Below, piece by piece: positions 36,403-45,271 of a stretch of DNA of 64,000 nucleotides. The notes beneath the pieces were generated by a model. That model saw only the letters and a program-made list of their open reading frames with translations. It was not told the origin of the DNA and made no database searches. The translations under genes were made by a program, and so were the position numbers. The DNA comes from Pseudocolwellia sp. AS88 (GTDB taxonomy: Bacteria; Pseudomonadota; Gammaproteobacteria; Enterobacterales; Alteromonadaceae). The DNA lies in contig NZ_JAUPEC010000015.1 in assembly GCF_030551755.1 (NCBI RefSeq), positions 47,453 through 111,452 of the forward strand, in the 5' to 3' direction. Numbering within the stretch: the stretch's first letter is position 1; each line of letters opens with the position of its first letter.

Positions 36403-37002
36403 ATGAAGTTAACTGTTGGTACTGATTCAACATGGTCATTAAGAGTTTAGATATGTAGTCAATTAGCACAATTAGATGTTGAAGTTAATGTAGTTGATTT
36501 AACCAATTCAGATTATAAATCCGAAATATTTAAGTACTCAGAAACAGGATTGGTACCTTGCTTAAATGAAGGTTCATTTGTGATACACGATTCACTGGCA
36601 ATTGCGGAGTATTTCAATGAATACTCTAAAGGTGAACTTTACCCTAATTCAAGCCCTGAAAGAGCATTGGCTCGTAGTTTGTGTTCGGAGTTACATTCTG
36701 GTTTTATGAATCTTAGGTCACACTGCCCATTTTCATTAGAGCAAGTTACTCCCTTATTAGCATTTAATAATGGTATTGATAATGAGTTAACTCGCCTTGA
36801 AAAAATCTTTGGGTCAGCACATTTACCATTTATGTTTAATTCTGCTGGAATAGTAGATGCGTTTTATTCAATTCTTGCTTTTAGGTTAAATGCATATGGT
36901 ATAAACCTACAAGGTAAAGCAGGAGAGTATCAAAAAAGTCTCTTGAATTGGTCTAAGTTAAAAGAAGCTATAAAGCTTGCTCAAAGTTGGAAAAACGCAT
37001 AA
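36403..37002 (+). pseudogene. Glutathione S-transferase family gene with in-frame TAG
   Basis: Reads as a GST of about 199 aa if the TAG at codon 16 (36448-36450) is ignored. The N-terminal thioredoxin-like part is LTVGTDSTWSLRV-stop-ICSQLA, then TGLVPCLNEGSFVIHDSLAIAEY, where the cis-Pro and the Asp-Ser glutathione-binding pair are visible. The C-terminal part is all-helical. The stop falls where the family often has Trp (TGG to TAG). A shorter product could start at 36550 but would lack the first strand and the catalytic loop, so function is doubtful. A cassette gene between attC sites A and B. Confidence 0.75.
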
Positions 37003-37075
37003 GAAAATCAACAAGAACACGCAACAATTGGCTTCGCTTCAAAATTTTAGCCAACTATTACTTAGCCTGTTATTT
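36997..37075 (+). other. attC-like recombination site B
   Basis: Starts at the stop codon of the GST gene. A long imperfect hairpin pairs AACAATTGGCT with AGCCAACTATT around a TTCGCTTC loop, followed by CCTGTTATTTAG, which fits a degenerate GTTRTRY right end. The next 130 bases (37070-37207) hold no gene but contain a perfect 9-bp inverted repeat CCTATATCG/CGATATAGG and end at GTTATATG (37208), perhaps a gene-less cassette. Confidence 0.55.
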
Positions 37076-37239
37076 AGGTGTTGAGGCTGGAGAATAACTA
37101 ATTCAATCAAAACGCGAATTTATTGCTCCTATATCGTGCTGTAGAATATTACTCGATATAGGCAGTGCATTTGTTAATTAATTAAAAACGAGTAATTCTG
37201 CAGGCTCGTTATATGTTTATCTATTAAGGAGTCATCAAA

Positions 37240-37656
37240 ATGTCAAACTCAGAAACAAACTGCCTTTGTGGTGCTGTAAAAATCGTCGCAGAGGAAGTTA
37301 ACCCTAAGTTTACTGTATGCCATTGCCAATCATGTAGAACTTGGGGTGGTGCTCCATTCTTTGCTGTGAAGTGCGGTACTAAAGTAAAAATTGAAGGTGA
37401 AGATAAAGTCAAAATGTACGAATCATCATCTTGGGCATCTCGTGGTTTTTGTACTGAATGTGGAACTCATCTGTTTTATAAATTTAAAGCAACAAGTGAA
37501 TATAATATGCCAGTAGGAATGTTTCCAAACTTGAATGGCTTGGAAATGGATATGCAGTATTTTAGTGACATGAAACCTAGCTACTACTGCTTTTCAAATG
37601 AAACAAAAGAAATGACTACAGCTGAGATAATGGCTTATTTTGCAGCTGAAGAGTAA
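37240..37656 (+). CDS. GFA/CENP-V-type zinc protein
   Basis: Protein of 138 aa from the glutathione-dependent formaldehyde-activating (GFA) fold family. The zinc ligands are in place: CLCGAVK (C-x-C), VCHCQSCRTWGG (C-x-C-x-x-C) and GFCTECGTHLFY (C-x-x-C). The RBS AAGGAG lies 10-15 bases before ATG. Members bind two zinc ions; despite the name, few are proven formaldehyde enzymes, so the substrate is open. Intact, unlike its neighbours in the cassette cluster. It begins 26 bases after the GTTATAT cassette boundary. Confidence 0.88.
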   Translation: MSNSETNCLCGAVKIVAEEVNPKFTVCHCQSCRTWGGAPFFAVKCGTKVKIEGEDKVKMYESSSWASRGFCTECGTHLFYKFKATSEYNMPVGMFPNLNGLEMDMQYFSDMKPSYYCFSNETKEMTTAEIMAYFAAEE

Positions 37657-37672
37657 CTAAATATGTAATTAG

Positions 37673-38122
37673 ATGTTTGGTGTGATTGAAATAGTGTCCC
37701 AAAATAACATCGCAGAAGTATTGCCGTTGATTCGTGATTATCAAGAATTCTATAATGTTGCGAGTATTTCAGATTCTAAAAACTAGGAGTTTTTCTCTCA
37801 ATTTGGTGAATCTAATCCAGCTGGTTGTCAGTTTTTATATCGTGATAACGGACTTGTAGTAGGTTTTGCTACTGTCTATTTTTCTTATGCTTCAAGTATC
37901 ACTTCAAAAGTTGCTGTCCTTAATGACCTCTTTACGGTTTCGAATCAACGAGGGAAAGGTATCGGACGGAAGTTAGTAGAACATTGCCATCAATTTTCAT
38001 CAGAAAATAATGCATCAAGGCTTCAATGGACAACAGCTCCAGATAATGAAGTTACACAAAAATTATATGATTCAATGAATACTAGTAAGAGCAATTGGCT
38101 CTTTTATGCATACAATACTTAA
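37673..38122 (+). pseudogene. GNAT acetyltransferase with in-frame TAG
   Basis: GCN5-related N-acetyltransferase of about 149 codons interrupted by TAG at 37784-37786. Before it: IEIVSQNNIAEVLPLIRDYQEFY. After it: FFSQFGESNPAGCQFLYRD, and motif A as VLNDLFTVSNQRGKGIGRKLVEH with the acetyl-CoA loop (R-G-K-G-I-G). WTTAPDNEVTQKLYDSM is motif B. Only this nonsense codon breaks the frame. It lies 16 bases after the GFA gene, with no attC between, so both may belong to one cassette. The stop TAA overlaps ACTTAAC, the start of the next attC. Confidence 0.75.
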
Positions 38123-38179
38123 CAAAATTTTTTATGTGTTAATAGCTGATTATTAGTAATAAGCGTAACGCAGTTAGGC
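38117..38179 (+). other. attC-like recombination site C (degenerate)
   Basis: Sixty-three bases bounded by ACTTAAC (RYYYAAC) and GTTAGGC (GTTRRRY). The interior is AT-rich with only a short hairpin, so L-box pairing is poor. It marks the right end of the cassette cluster; beyond it begins the minus-strand fucosidase block. Confidence 0.4.
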
Positions 38180-38213
38180 GATTAAATAACAAATTACTTA
38201 TAATGAATTTAGG

Positions 38214-39020
38214 TTATTTAGGGCGTTGAGCAAAAGGCTGGCGTGATTTGAGAATATTTTGCTTATTAACTTCCCAGTCTGGGTTAGCCTCTGCATGCCA
38301 AATGCGAACTCGTTTAATTTCATGCCACGTTGTGCCTAAGGTTAATGAAACTGTATTCTTCGGGCCATTAGCTATTGCATCTAGCTGTGCATAGGCAACT
38401 TGATCTTCAAGGCGAAATAAAGTCTCGTCATCAACAATTTCTAATACTGCTGTGTACCAAGTGTTAACCTCAAAAGCCAGTGGTTGATGATCCATTAATA
38501 CCCCACCGCTATCATTCCCTTTATAGGCTTTGTCAACATGTTCAAGTACTAAACCTGTTTGAGTATATCGGCTATTAGTATTGGCCCATGCAGAAACAAT
38601 ATGCCCGTTTCTTTGAGGGCGTTGATCAGCCGCAATGCGTATAAATCGGTTCTGCCATGGCTCTGTTATTTCTCCCCAACGGAATGTCACTTCAACAATA
38701 AGATTATTAGCCTTTAGATTTTTATACCCTGCAACTGGGGGATGTCCCATGCCCTCTTTAAATGTTGAACGCCAAACGTTTTTATCTTCTGTTGAGCGGT
38801 TCCAAATACCTAATTTTGCTCTTAGAAATATCCCATCCTCGAAATGGGCGTCGATATCACCACCGCGACTTTGTGAACCACTATCATCTAGAATTAACTT
38901 TCCGCGCTTAGCTAATAGTGTTTTCACGACTGTTTCATTTGCAGATACGTAACCAATACTAAAAAACATAGTGATAACACTGATGATAATTAAGCGGGTT
39001 AATATTGAATGTTTGCTCAT
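38214..39020 (-). CDS. Secreted concanavalin/LamG-like protein, unknown role
   Basis: Protein of 268 aa with a signal peptide (IIISVITMFFSIGYVSA). The mature part looks like a single beta-sandwich of the concanavalin A-like lectin/glucanase type: NLIVEVTFRWGE, RFIRIAADQRPQRNGH, TGLVLEHVDKAYKGND, WYTAVLEIVDDETLFRLED, and a Trp/His-rich end (GTTWHEIKRVRIWHAEANPDW). Such proteins occur beside sulfatases and fucosidases in Planctomycetes-like loci. It lies 118 bases after GH95 on the same strand. No catalytic residues can be assigned; sugar binding or a new hydrolase/lyase activity is equally possible. Confidence 0.75.
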   Translation of the reverse strand: MSKHSILTRLIIISVITMFFSIGYVSANETVVKTLLAKRGKLILDDSGSQSRGGDIDAHFEDGIFLRAKLGIWNRSTEDKNVWRSTFKEGMGHPPVAGYKNLKANNLIVEVTFRWGEITEPWQNRFIRIAADQRPQRNGHIVSAWANTNSRYTQTGLVLEHVDKAYKGNDSGGVLMDHQPLAFEVNTWYTAVLEIVDDETLFRLEDQVAYAQLDAIANGPKNTVSLTLGTTWHEIKRVRIWHAEANPDWEVNKQNILKSRQPFAQRPK

Positions 39021-39138
39021 AATAAAAGCTTCTTTTTGTGTATTCGTAAATTTAAGAAGTCATCTATTTCATTTATTAAAATTTAATATGATAACATCTA
39101 CTTGTTTTATTTTTTATAAAAACAATAAAACTGTATCT

Positions 39139-41793
39139 TTAAGGTAGTAACCACACGGCTGTGGTGCCTGCATAACTTTCTCTGCCATCACTTCTTACTG
39201 CTGTAACTTTAAGAGTTACCTGTTTAGCTTGTTTTAGATCAGACGCTTTATAGTTAAATTCTTTATCTTTAATGCCCGCAGCCACTAATTCGTAATGTGG
39301 AGCATTGCCTATAGCACGATACACATTATAAGTTTTAGCATCTTCGCTCGCAGACCAAGATAGTGAAACGTTCGTGCTATGTTCATCCTGCTTAAGCTTA
39401 AGATTTGACGGTGCACTAACAGGTGTGAAGGTAGGAATATGACTTACGATATACGTTTGACCTTTAATTGACTTAATACTGAGTTCATCTGTCCCCTTGG
39501 CAATAAAGTCTACCTTGTTACCGTCTGCCGTTTTAATAACAGCTTTAGTAATATTTGGGTACCTTAATGCTAATAACCCACCAGCTTTAGACACAACATC
39601 TAAATGATTTAACTGTTTATTAGACCACTGCGCTGAAACTTCAAAATTACCACGAGCAAGTAATCCACGGTAACTACCGCTAGCCCATGCGGAAGGCACA
39701 GCTACTAAGGGTGATACAACATGATCTTGACTCTGTAATAGCATTTCGGCAACACCTGCAGTAGCGCCATAGTTTCCATCCGCTTGGAATAATGGGTCGC
39801 CCCGATGATCATTAAACAAGTTATGCATTAAGTTCCCTTCAAGGAAATCTTTGTAATATGCATAAGCCTCTTCGCCATCGTGAATTCTGGCTAACATAGC
39901 AATGCGTTCAGCCCTTGCCCAGCCAATGTTAGACACTCGAGTACGCAAGTTAAGGCTAACTTTTGCAGCATCTAACCAAGCAGGTGTTTTATCATTCACT
40001 AATTGACCAGGGTATAAACCTAAAACCATTGAAGCATGTCTGTGATGGGGATCATAAATATCTGAGAAGTCGCCATAGAATTCTTCTTGACGAAACTCTT
40101 TGATATGACCTGACTTACCTATTTGAATAGGCTCTAACAAGGGTAATTGATGTTCATATATCGCTAATCGACTATCTGAGCGACCAAGCACCTCCGCAGC
40201 AGTTAAAGTATTATGGTGATTTTCATAAAACATTTGTTGGTCGAACGTAGTACCTATAGTATTGCGAATTTTTTGCTCTGGCGACGACGAGGGCTTAGCT
40301 AACAATGCGCCATCAATATCTTGTACAAAGCGCGAGGTAAAATTGGCTTGTTCATACATGATTGGATAAACCGTTTCAGCTAATAGTTGCTCATCTCTTG
40401 TAAAGTCGTAGTAATCCCAAAACATTTGTGCAATCCACCCACCAGTACCGAAACCTGCCACTTTTGATTTACCCGGAACATTGTATGGATTTGTCCAGAA
40501 AGGACCTGACCAACCATTATCACCATTGGCATCAAGTTGAGACGGGTTAAACTCTTTGATGTACTGATTAGCGTATAACTTCTGTTTTGGCATATATGCT
40601 TTAAAATAATTTACATAAGAATCAAACAGCTCAGGCAAGTTAGCAGAAAATACTGGGGCATAAGCCATTTGCACATTGGTGTCGTGTAAATACTGTGACG
40701 CCCAAGGTGGTTTATCATACACATTCCAAATACCTTGTAGATGCGGAGGAAGCGTACCGGCTCTAGAAGAACAAATTAACATGTAACGCCCAAATTGAAA
40801 TGCAAGCTCTTCAAGGTAACGGCTTGATTTACCACTTGGGTAAGCATCAACCAATTCATCGGTAGTTATTTTGGGTAATGTAGCGCCAAGGTCTAAACTC
40901 ACGCGATTAAAAATCTCAGAATAATCTGTTTGATGATTTGCGAGTAATTGTTCGTAAGATTTTTCAGAGGCATCAGTAATATAACGACTTACTTTATTAT
41001 GAGGGTGTTCAAAGCCTTCAAGCTTCTTACTATCATCTTCAGTTAAAAATACTTGAGAATCGAATTGGTAGTTAGTGCCAACCGCGATCAAAATAATAGC
41101 ACTGTCAGCATTTGAAACAGAAATGCTACCTTGTGACTGATTATTATTTGTTTTTATTTCTCCGCCCTGTGGGATAACTTTAAATTGACCTTCAAATTCA
41201 ATATTGTAATGTTTCATTACACCTGAAAGCGTAATCGTGTCATGATTTGCTAAAACAACACCTGATTTATCTTTATTTAAAAAAGGAATGGTTGGACGTA
41301 AAGTAAACGATAAAGCCCCCGCTTTAGATGCGCTTAATCGAATAGCCATGACTTTATCAGGGTAGCTCGTAAAATATTCTCTTGAATAATTAACACCATT
41401 ATTCTCATAATTTACATACGATAGACCTTCATTGAGGTTTAATCCTCGCTTATACTTGCTTGCTTTATTATGGTCGAAATCAATATAAACTTCGGCAAAG
41501 TTATTTAAACCTGTACGGCGAAGTCCTTTAGCACCTACTGCATCATAGAGGCTATTTTCAGTAATTTGTATTCTCTCTGTTTTAGTACCACCGAATAAAT
41601 TAATTCCCATGTAGCCATTTCCCATAGGAATAGAACTATTGACCCAACCTTTATTACTGTCTTCGGCTGGCTCGTCATACCAAAGGTTAAGTGGTTTTTC
41701 TAATGACTCACCTACCTCTTGCGAACTGTTGGCAAAAGAAATAATAAACAAACAACAAATACTTAATATTCTTAACATAAATGACTCTTTCAT
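39139..41793 (-). CDS. GH95 alpha-L-fucosidase with fibronectin III domain
   Basis: Inverting alpha-L-fucosidase of 884 aa, secreted. The N-terminal beta-sandwich has the GH95 signature WVNSSIPMGNGYMGINLFGG and ENSLYDAV. The catalytic (alpha/alpha)6 barrel includes LQGIWNVYDKPPWASQY, TNVQMAYAPVFSANLPEL, DNGWSGPFWTNPY, DPHHRHASMVLGLYPG and LFQADGNYGATAGVAEML. The last 90 residues are a fibronectin type III-like module (PSNLKLKQDEHSTNVSLSWS). The start may be ATG 41778 instead of 41793: it has AAAGAG upstream and gives a shorter signal peptide (MLRILSICCLFIISF). It acts after or with sulfatases, on alpha-1,2-linked or unsubstituted fucose in known relatives. Confidence 0.92.
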   Translation of the reverse strand: MKESFMLRILSICCLFIISFANSSQEVGESLEKPLNLWYDEPAEDSNKGWVNSSIPMGNGYMGINLFGGTKTERIQITENSLYDAVGAKGLRRTGLNNFAEVYIDFDHNKASKYKRGLNLNEGLSYVNYENNGVNYSREYFTSYPDKVMAIRLSASKAGALSFTLRPTIPFLNKDKSGVVLANHDTITLSGVMKHYNIEFEGQFKVIPQGGEIKTNNNQSQGSISVSNADSAIILIAVGTNYQFDSQVFLTEDDSKKLEGFEHPHNKVSRYITDASEKSYEQLLANHQTDYSEIFNRVSLDLGATLPKITTDELVDAYPSGKSSRYLEELAFQFGRYMLICSSRAGTLPPHLQGIWNVYDKPPWASQYLHDTNVQMAYAPVFSANLPELFDSYVNYFKAYMPKQKLYANQYIKEFNPSQLDANGDNGWSGPFWTNPYNVPGKSKVAGFGTGGWIAQMFWDYYDFTRDEQLLAETVYPIMYEQANFTSRFVQDIDGALLAKPSSSPEQKIRNTIGTTFDQQMFYENHHNTLTAAEVLGRSDSRLAIYEHQLPLLEPIQIGKSGHIKEFRQEEFYGDFSDIYDPHHRHASMVLGLYPGQLVNDKTPAWLDAAKVSLNLRTRVSNIGWARAERIAMLARIHDGEEAYAYYKDFLEGNLMHNLFNDHRGDPLFQADGNYGATAGVAEMLLQSQDHVVSPLVAVPSAWASGSYRGLLARGNFEVSAQWSNKQLNHLDVVSKAGGLLALRYPNITKAVIKTADGNKVDFIAKGTDELSIKSIKGQTYIVSHIPTFTPVSAPSNLKLKQDEHSTNVSLSWSASEDAKTYNVYRAIGNAPHYELVAAGIKDKEFNYKASDLKQAKQVTLKVTAVRSDGRESYAGTTAVWLLP

Positions 41794-41837
41794 TTTTTTT
41801 CAACGGAAACACTACAAAGAATTAACATTAATTAATG

Positions 41838-43238
41838 TTATTCCAATACCAGTAATTCTTTTTCCCAGCCACCACCTAAAGTTTGATAAAAAGCTACTAT
41901 CGCATTAAGACGCGCTAGTTTATTTTGTAAATAATTATCCCTTACGGTATACAATGCTTGCTGAGTGGTTAATAACGTTTGAAAATTTTGTACGCCTTCT
42001 CTATACATGACTTCTGATATACGAAAAGCCTCAGTTGCACGTTCTAAATCTTTGTTAGCCGTTTCAGCTTGCGAATCTAATAATCTAATATTGCCCAAAG
42101 CTACATCAACATCATTAAACGCTTTTAAAACCACTTTACGATACGTTAATAAACTGTTTTCTAGCGCTAAACGACTGCGCTCTTCGTTTCGAAAGCGAGA
42201 GCCATTATCAAATATTGTTTGAATTAAATTAGCTGTAATTGAAATAGGATTAGGATTCTTTAAAAGGTTTGTTAGTGAACTATCAGCTGAATTACTGCTT
42301 GCAGTTAAAGAAATTGAAGGCAAGAAAGCCAATCTAGCTAAATCTACATTCGCTTTGGCACTGCGTAAATTAGCTTCAGCTTCAACAATATCTGGTCGTC
42401 TCACTAAAAGTTCAGAAGGTATACCAGGCTGAACTTTAGGTACTACAATATCTTGTAGCGTGATGACTTCTAGATCAAAGTTTTGCACTGTTCGCCCTAA
42501 TAACAAAGCTATGGAAGATTTAGAAGCCAATTCACTTTGTTTTAGGTTTTCAATCGTATTCAAGCGTTGTTGAACGGCAAGTTCTTGTTGTAAAGCATCA
42601 ACAGCAGTAGTTACGCCTGCATCAACTTTAGATTGGGTAATACGTTGAATTTTTTGCGCACTATCTAAATTTTGTTTGGCTGTTTTTATTTGGTCTCGAA
42701 TAAAGATTAATTGAAAATATGTATTAGCCGTAGTGCCTAAAGTACTTAATACAGTATCCGCTGCAGAAGCTTGAGCAGAATCATAATTAGCTAAGGCGAA
42801 TTGATGTTCTGAATATTTATTTAAAATGTTTGTGTAAGTGAGTGAACCATTAAGTGAAAAGCTATTACTCCCATGAGTGCTTGAAGAACCAAGCCCAGCG
42901 ATAGAAGCCATGTTGCCAATAGTTACACTTGGTGTGGGCCAAAGATCAAAACCTGCATCAATCATTGTTAATTGTGCATTGCGTAAATTGTTAGTATTTA
43001 TCGCTAAATCTAAGTTATTTTCTTCAACATCTTCAATTAAATCAATAAGCTCTTCACTACCAAATTGTACCCACCAATTACGCTCAGGCCATACTGAAGC
43101 TCCGTCAGCAATTGGCCCTTGCCAATTGGTAGGAATATCGGTATCCGGTAAGGTTGTATTTAATGGTGTACAAGCCGCAATAGCCGTTAAGCTAAATAGC
43201 AAAATGATAACTTTATTAATTACTTTAAATGATTGCAT
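41838..43238 (-). CDS. Outer-membrane efflux lipoprotein (NodT/TolC type)
   Basis: Outer-membrane channel for the MacAB pair encoded just upstream. Lipobox TAIAAC gives a lipid-anchored start. The duplicated efflux domain shows ASVWPERNWWVQFG near the N-terminus, LLVRRPDIVEAEANL (R-P-D motif) between repeats, and a long helical C-terminal part with REGVQNFQTLLTTQQAL. Length 466 aa is typical. It is 27 bases downstream of macB in the same direction and 44 bases before the GH95 gene, so all could be on one transcript. Confidence 0.92.
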   Translation of the reverse strand: MQSFKVINKVIILLFSLTAIAACTPLNTTLPDTDIPTNWQGPIADGASVWPERNWWVQFGSEELIDLIEDVEENNLDLAINTNNLRNAQLTMIDAGFDLWPTPSVTIGNMASIAGLGSSSTHGSNSFSLNGSLTYTNILNKYSEHQFALANYDSAQASAADTVLSTLGTTANTYFQLIFIRDQIKTAKQNLDSAQKIQRITQSKVDAGVTTAVDALQQELAVQQRLNTIENLKQSELASKSSIALLLGRTVQNFDLEVITLQDIVVPKVQPGIPSELLVRRPDIVEAEANLRSAKANVDLARLAFLPSISLTASSNSADSSLTNLLKNPNPISITANLIQTIFDNGSRFRNEERSRLALENSLLTYRKVVLKAFNDVDVALGNIRLLDSQAETANKDLERATEAFRISEVMYREGVQNFQTLLTTQQALYTVRDNYLQNKLARLNAIVAFYQTLGGGWEKELLVLE

Positions 43239-43265
43239 ATCAATACTATTCTCATCTCTTTTCTA

Positions 43266-45254
43266 TTAGTCACTCGCAAGCGCAACGACTGGATCTAACT
43301 TTGCGGCTTTACGAGCCGGAGCATAACCAAAAATTAATCCTGTAGCGGCAGCACAGCTAAAAGCAAGAATTATGGGCTGTGGCGTAAATTTAACCGTTGT
43401 ACCTAATAAGCTAATAAGCTGCCCCGCACCAATACCAATTGCGACACCCAAAATGCCACCAACAGCAGTAACAACAATAGCCTCAGCTAAAAATTGCTGA
43501 AGTATGTCTCGCTGCCTAGCTCCCGTTGCCATACGAACGCCAATTTCTCGTGTTCGTTCGGTTACCGACACCAACATAATATTCATTACGCCAATTCCAC
43601 CAACCAATAATGAAATAGCAGCAACAGAGCCGAGTAAAATAGTAAAAGTTTTCTGTGATTCTGAAACATTTTCAATTAATTCAGCACTATTAAAAACACG
43701 GAAGTCTTCGGTACCATGTCGTGCGATTAAAAACGCGGTTAGTTCAGCCTCCGTCTCATTAATTAGATTGGTATCTTCAACTGCTACTGTCATTGAAGAC
43801 AAATAGGTTTGTCCAGACAGACGTAATCCAACCGTTTTTAACGGGGCATAAATAATGTCATCTTGATCGCGCCCGCCAAAGCCAGAAGAACCTTTAGATG
43901 TCAATACTCCAATCACTTGAAAAGGAATGCTTTTTATTAAAATATATTGACCAATAATAGTACCGCCATCGGGCAATAAACTTTGAACAACGGTTTGGCC
44001 TAGAACCGCAACCGGAGCATATTCTTCACTATCAGCTTCAGTAAAAAACACCCCTTCAGCTAAAGGCCACCCTCTCGCCTCAGGCAGATTTTCGCCTGTG
44101 CCAGTAATGGTTGTTTGATAGTCGAGGTTGCCAAAACGAACGGTGCCATTAGAACGAATTTCAGGTAATACGTATTCCACATTACTAATATTATTGGGTA
44201 CTAACTGCGCATCCTCAATCGTTAAAGTAGCAGAAGCACCACCACGCCTGCCTGATCGACCTCTATTTTGCGGGCTTATCGTCAGCATATTTACCCCAAG
44301 CGAACTAATTCGATCAAGAACATCTTGTTGCGCCCCTTCACCAATAGCCAACATTGCCACAACAGAAGCAACCCCAATAACAATACCCAATAAAGTTAAT
44401 ACCGTTCGAAACACGTTAGCCATTAATGAACGTAATCCCATTTGCAATGCTTCGGTAAAGCCTGAGATCATTGCGGGTAAACTATTACTTTCTTCTATGT
44501 TACTCAAATCTACTTGTCGGCTTATAGTTGAAGACTCTTGAGTTGATTTATATCCACTGTCACTAAGAACTTCACCATCACGAAATTCAATAACACGATC
44601 AGCATGAGCAGCAACATCGGCATCATGGGTAATTAATATAACTGTATGACCATTACGAGCTAGTTCTTCTAACAGCGCCATAACTTCTTTACCACTTTGG
44701 CTATCAAGCGCGCCAGTAGGTTCATCGGCAAGAATAACTTTACCGCCATTCATTAATGCTCTAGCTATTGAAACACGTTGCTGTTGACCACCAGAAAGTT
44801 GGCTAGGACGGTGATCCATACGTTCACCTAAACCTAGTTTTGTTAATAACTCACTTGCACGCTCTCTGCGTTCTGTATGTGGCAAACCTGCATAGATAGC
44901 AGGAACTTCTACATTTTCTTCTGCTGTTGCTGTAGATAACAAATTATATTGCTGAAAAACGAAACCAAAAGCTTCTCGGCGTAACCAAGCAAGGCCATCA
45001 GCGTCAAACGATTTAATATTTTTACCTGAAAAGCGATAGCTACCAGATGTTGGACGATCTAAACAACCTAATACATTCATTAAGGTTGATTTTCCCGATC
45101 CCGATTGCCCCATAATAGCGAGGAACTCTCCTGGATAAATGGAAAGTGACACACCTCGCAAAGCGTGTACTTCAACACCACCACAGGTTACAAAAGTACG
45201 ATGAATATCTTCAAGCTCTATTAACGGCTGTTCAAAGTTTTCAGTATTTGTCAT
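43266..45254 (-). CDS. macB: MacB-type ABC exporter, ATPase-permease fusion
   Basis: Inner-membrane ABC transporter that drives MacA-TolC-type export of peptides, siderophores, lipids or antibiotics (family knowledge). The N-terminal ATPase has Walker A GQSGSGKST, signature LSGGQQQR and Walker B VILADEPTGALD. Then TM1 lies in the stretch MANVFRTVLTLLGIVIGVAS, followed by a large periplasmic domain with a Gly/Arg loop (NRGRSGRRGGASA), and three C-terminal helices (FTILLGSVAAISLLVGGIG). I prefer ATG 45254: ATG 45263 abuts the Shine-Dalgarno AAAGGA, while 45254 has the right spacing. Between macA (17-base gap) and the outer-membrane gene. Confidence 0.93.
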   Translation of the reverse strand: MTNTENFEQPLIELEDIHRTFVTCGGVEVHALRGVSLSIYPGEFLAIMGQSGSGKSTLMNVLGCLDRPTSGSYRFSGKNIKSFDADGLAWLRREAFGFVFQQYNLLSTATAEENVEVPAIYAGLPHTERRERASELLTKLGLGERMDHRPSQLSGGQQQRVSIARALMNGGKVILADEPTGALDSQSGKEVMALLEELARNGHTVILITHDADVAAHADRVIEFRDGEVLSDSGYKSTQESSTISRQVDLSNIEESNSLPAMISGFTEALQMGLRSLMANVFRTVLTLLGIVIGVASVVAMLAIGEGAQQDVLDRISSLGVNMLTISPQNRGRSGRRGGASATLTIEDAQLVPNNISNVEYVLPEIRSNGTVRFGNLDYQTTITGTGENLPEARGWPLAEGVFFTEADSEEYAPVAVLGQTVVQSLLPDGGTIIGQYILIKSIPFQVIGVLTSKGSSGFGGRDQDDIIYAPLKTVGLRLSGQTYLSSMTVAVEDTNLINETEAELTAFLIARHGTEDFRVFNSAELIENVSESQKTFTILLGSVAAISLLVGGIGVMNIMLVSVTERTREIGVRMATGARQRDILQQFLAEAIVVTAVGGILGVAIGIGAGQLISLLGTTVKFTPQPIILAFSCAAATGLIFGYAPARKAAKLDPVVALASD

Positions 45255-45271
45255 AGCTTTCATCCTTTAGA

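Larger units (their letters stand above)
35794..38179 (+). mobile_element. Integrase-less cluster of integron cassettes (CALIN-like)
   Basis: Four short genes of unrelated types lie in the same direction, separated by sequences with attC features. The first begins after GTTAGGTGCC (35794-35803) and ends at its exact complement GGCACCTAAC (36267-36276). Hairpin-like attC sites follow at 36267-36370 and 36997-37075, with GTTATATG at 37208 and a last pair ACTTAAC...GTTAGGC at 38117-38179. No integron integrase lies nearby. Two of the genes are interrupted by a TAG, so the cluster is decaying. Confidence 0.6.

Noticed and set aside
36448..37786. TAG as a recoded amino acid
   Set aside because: TAG also ends intact genes here (for example 16969, 18451 and 57305), so simple nonsense mutation is more likely.
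44128..44541. Antisense open frames over macB and other long genes
   Set aside because: They are shadows of well-supported genes on the other strand, with no RBS or recognisable domains.
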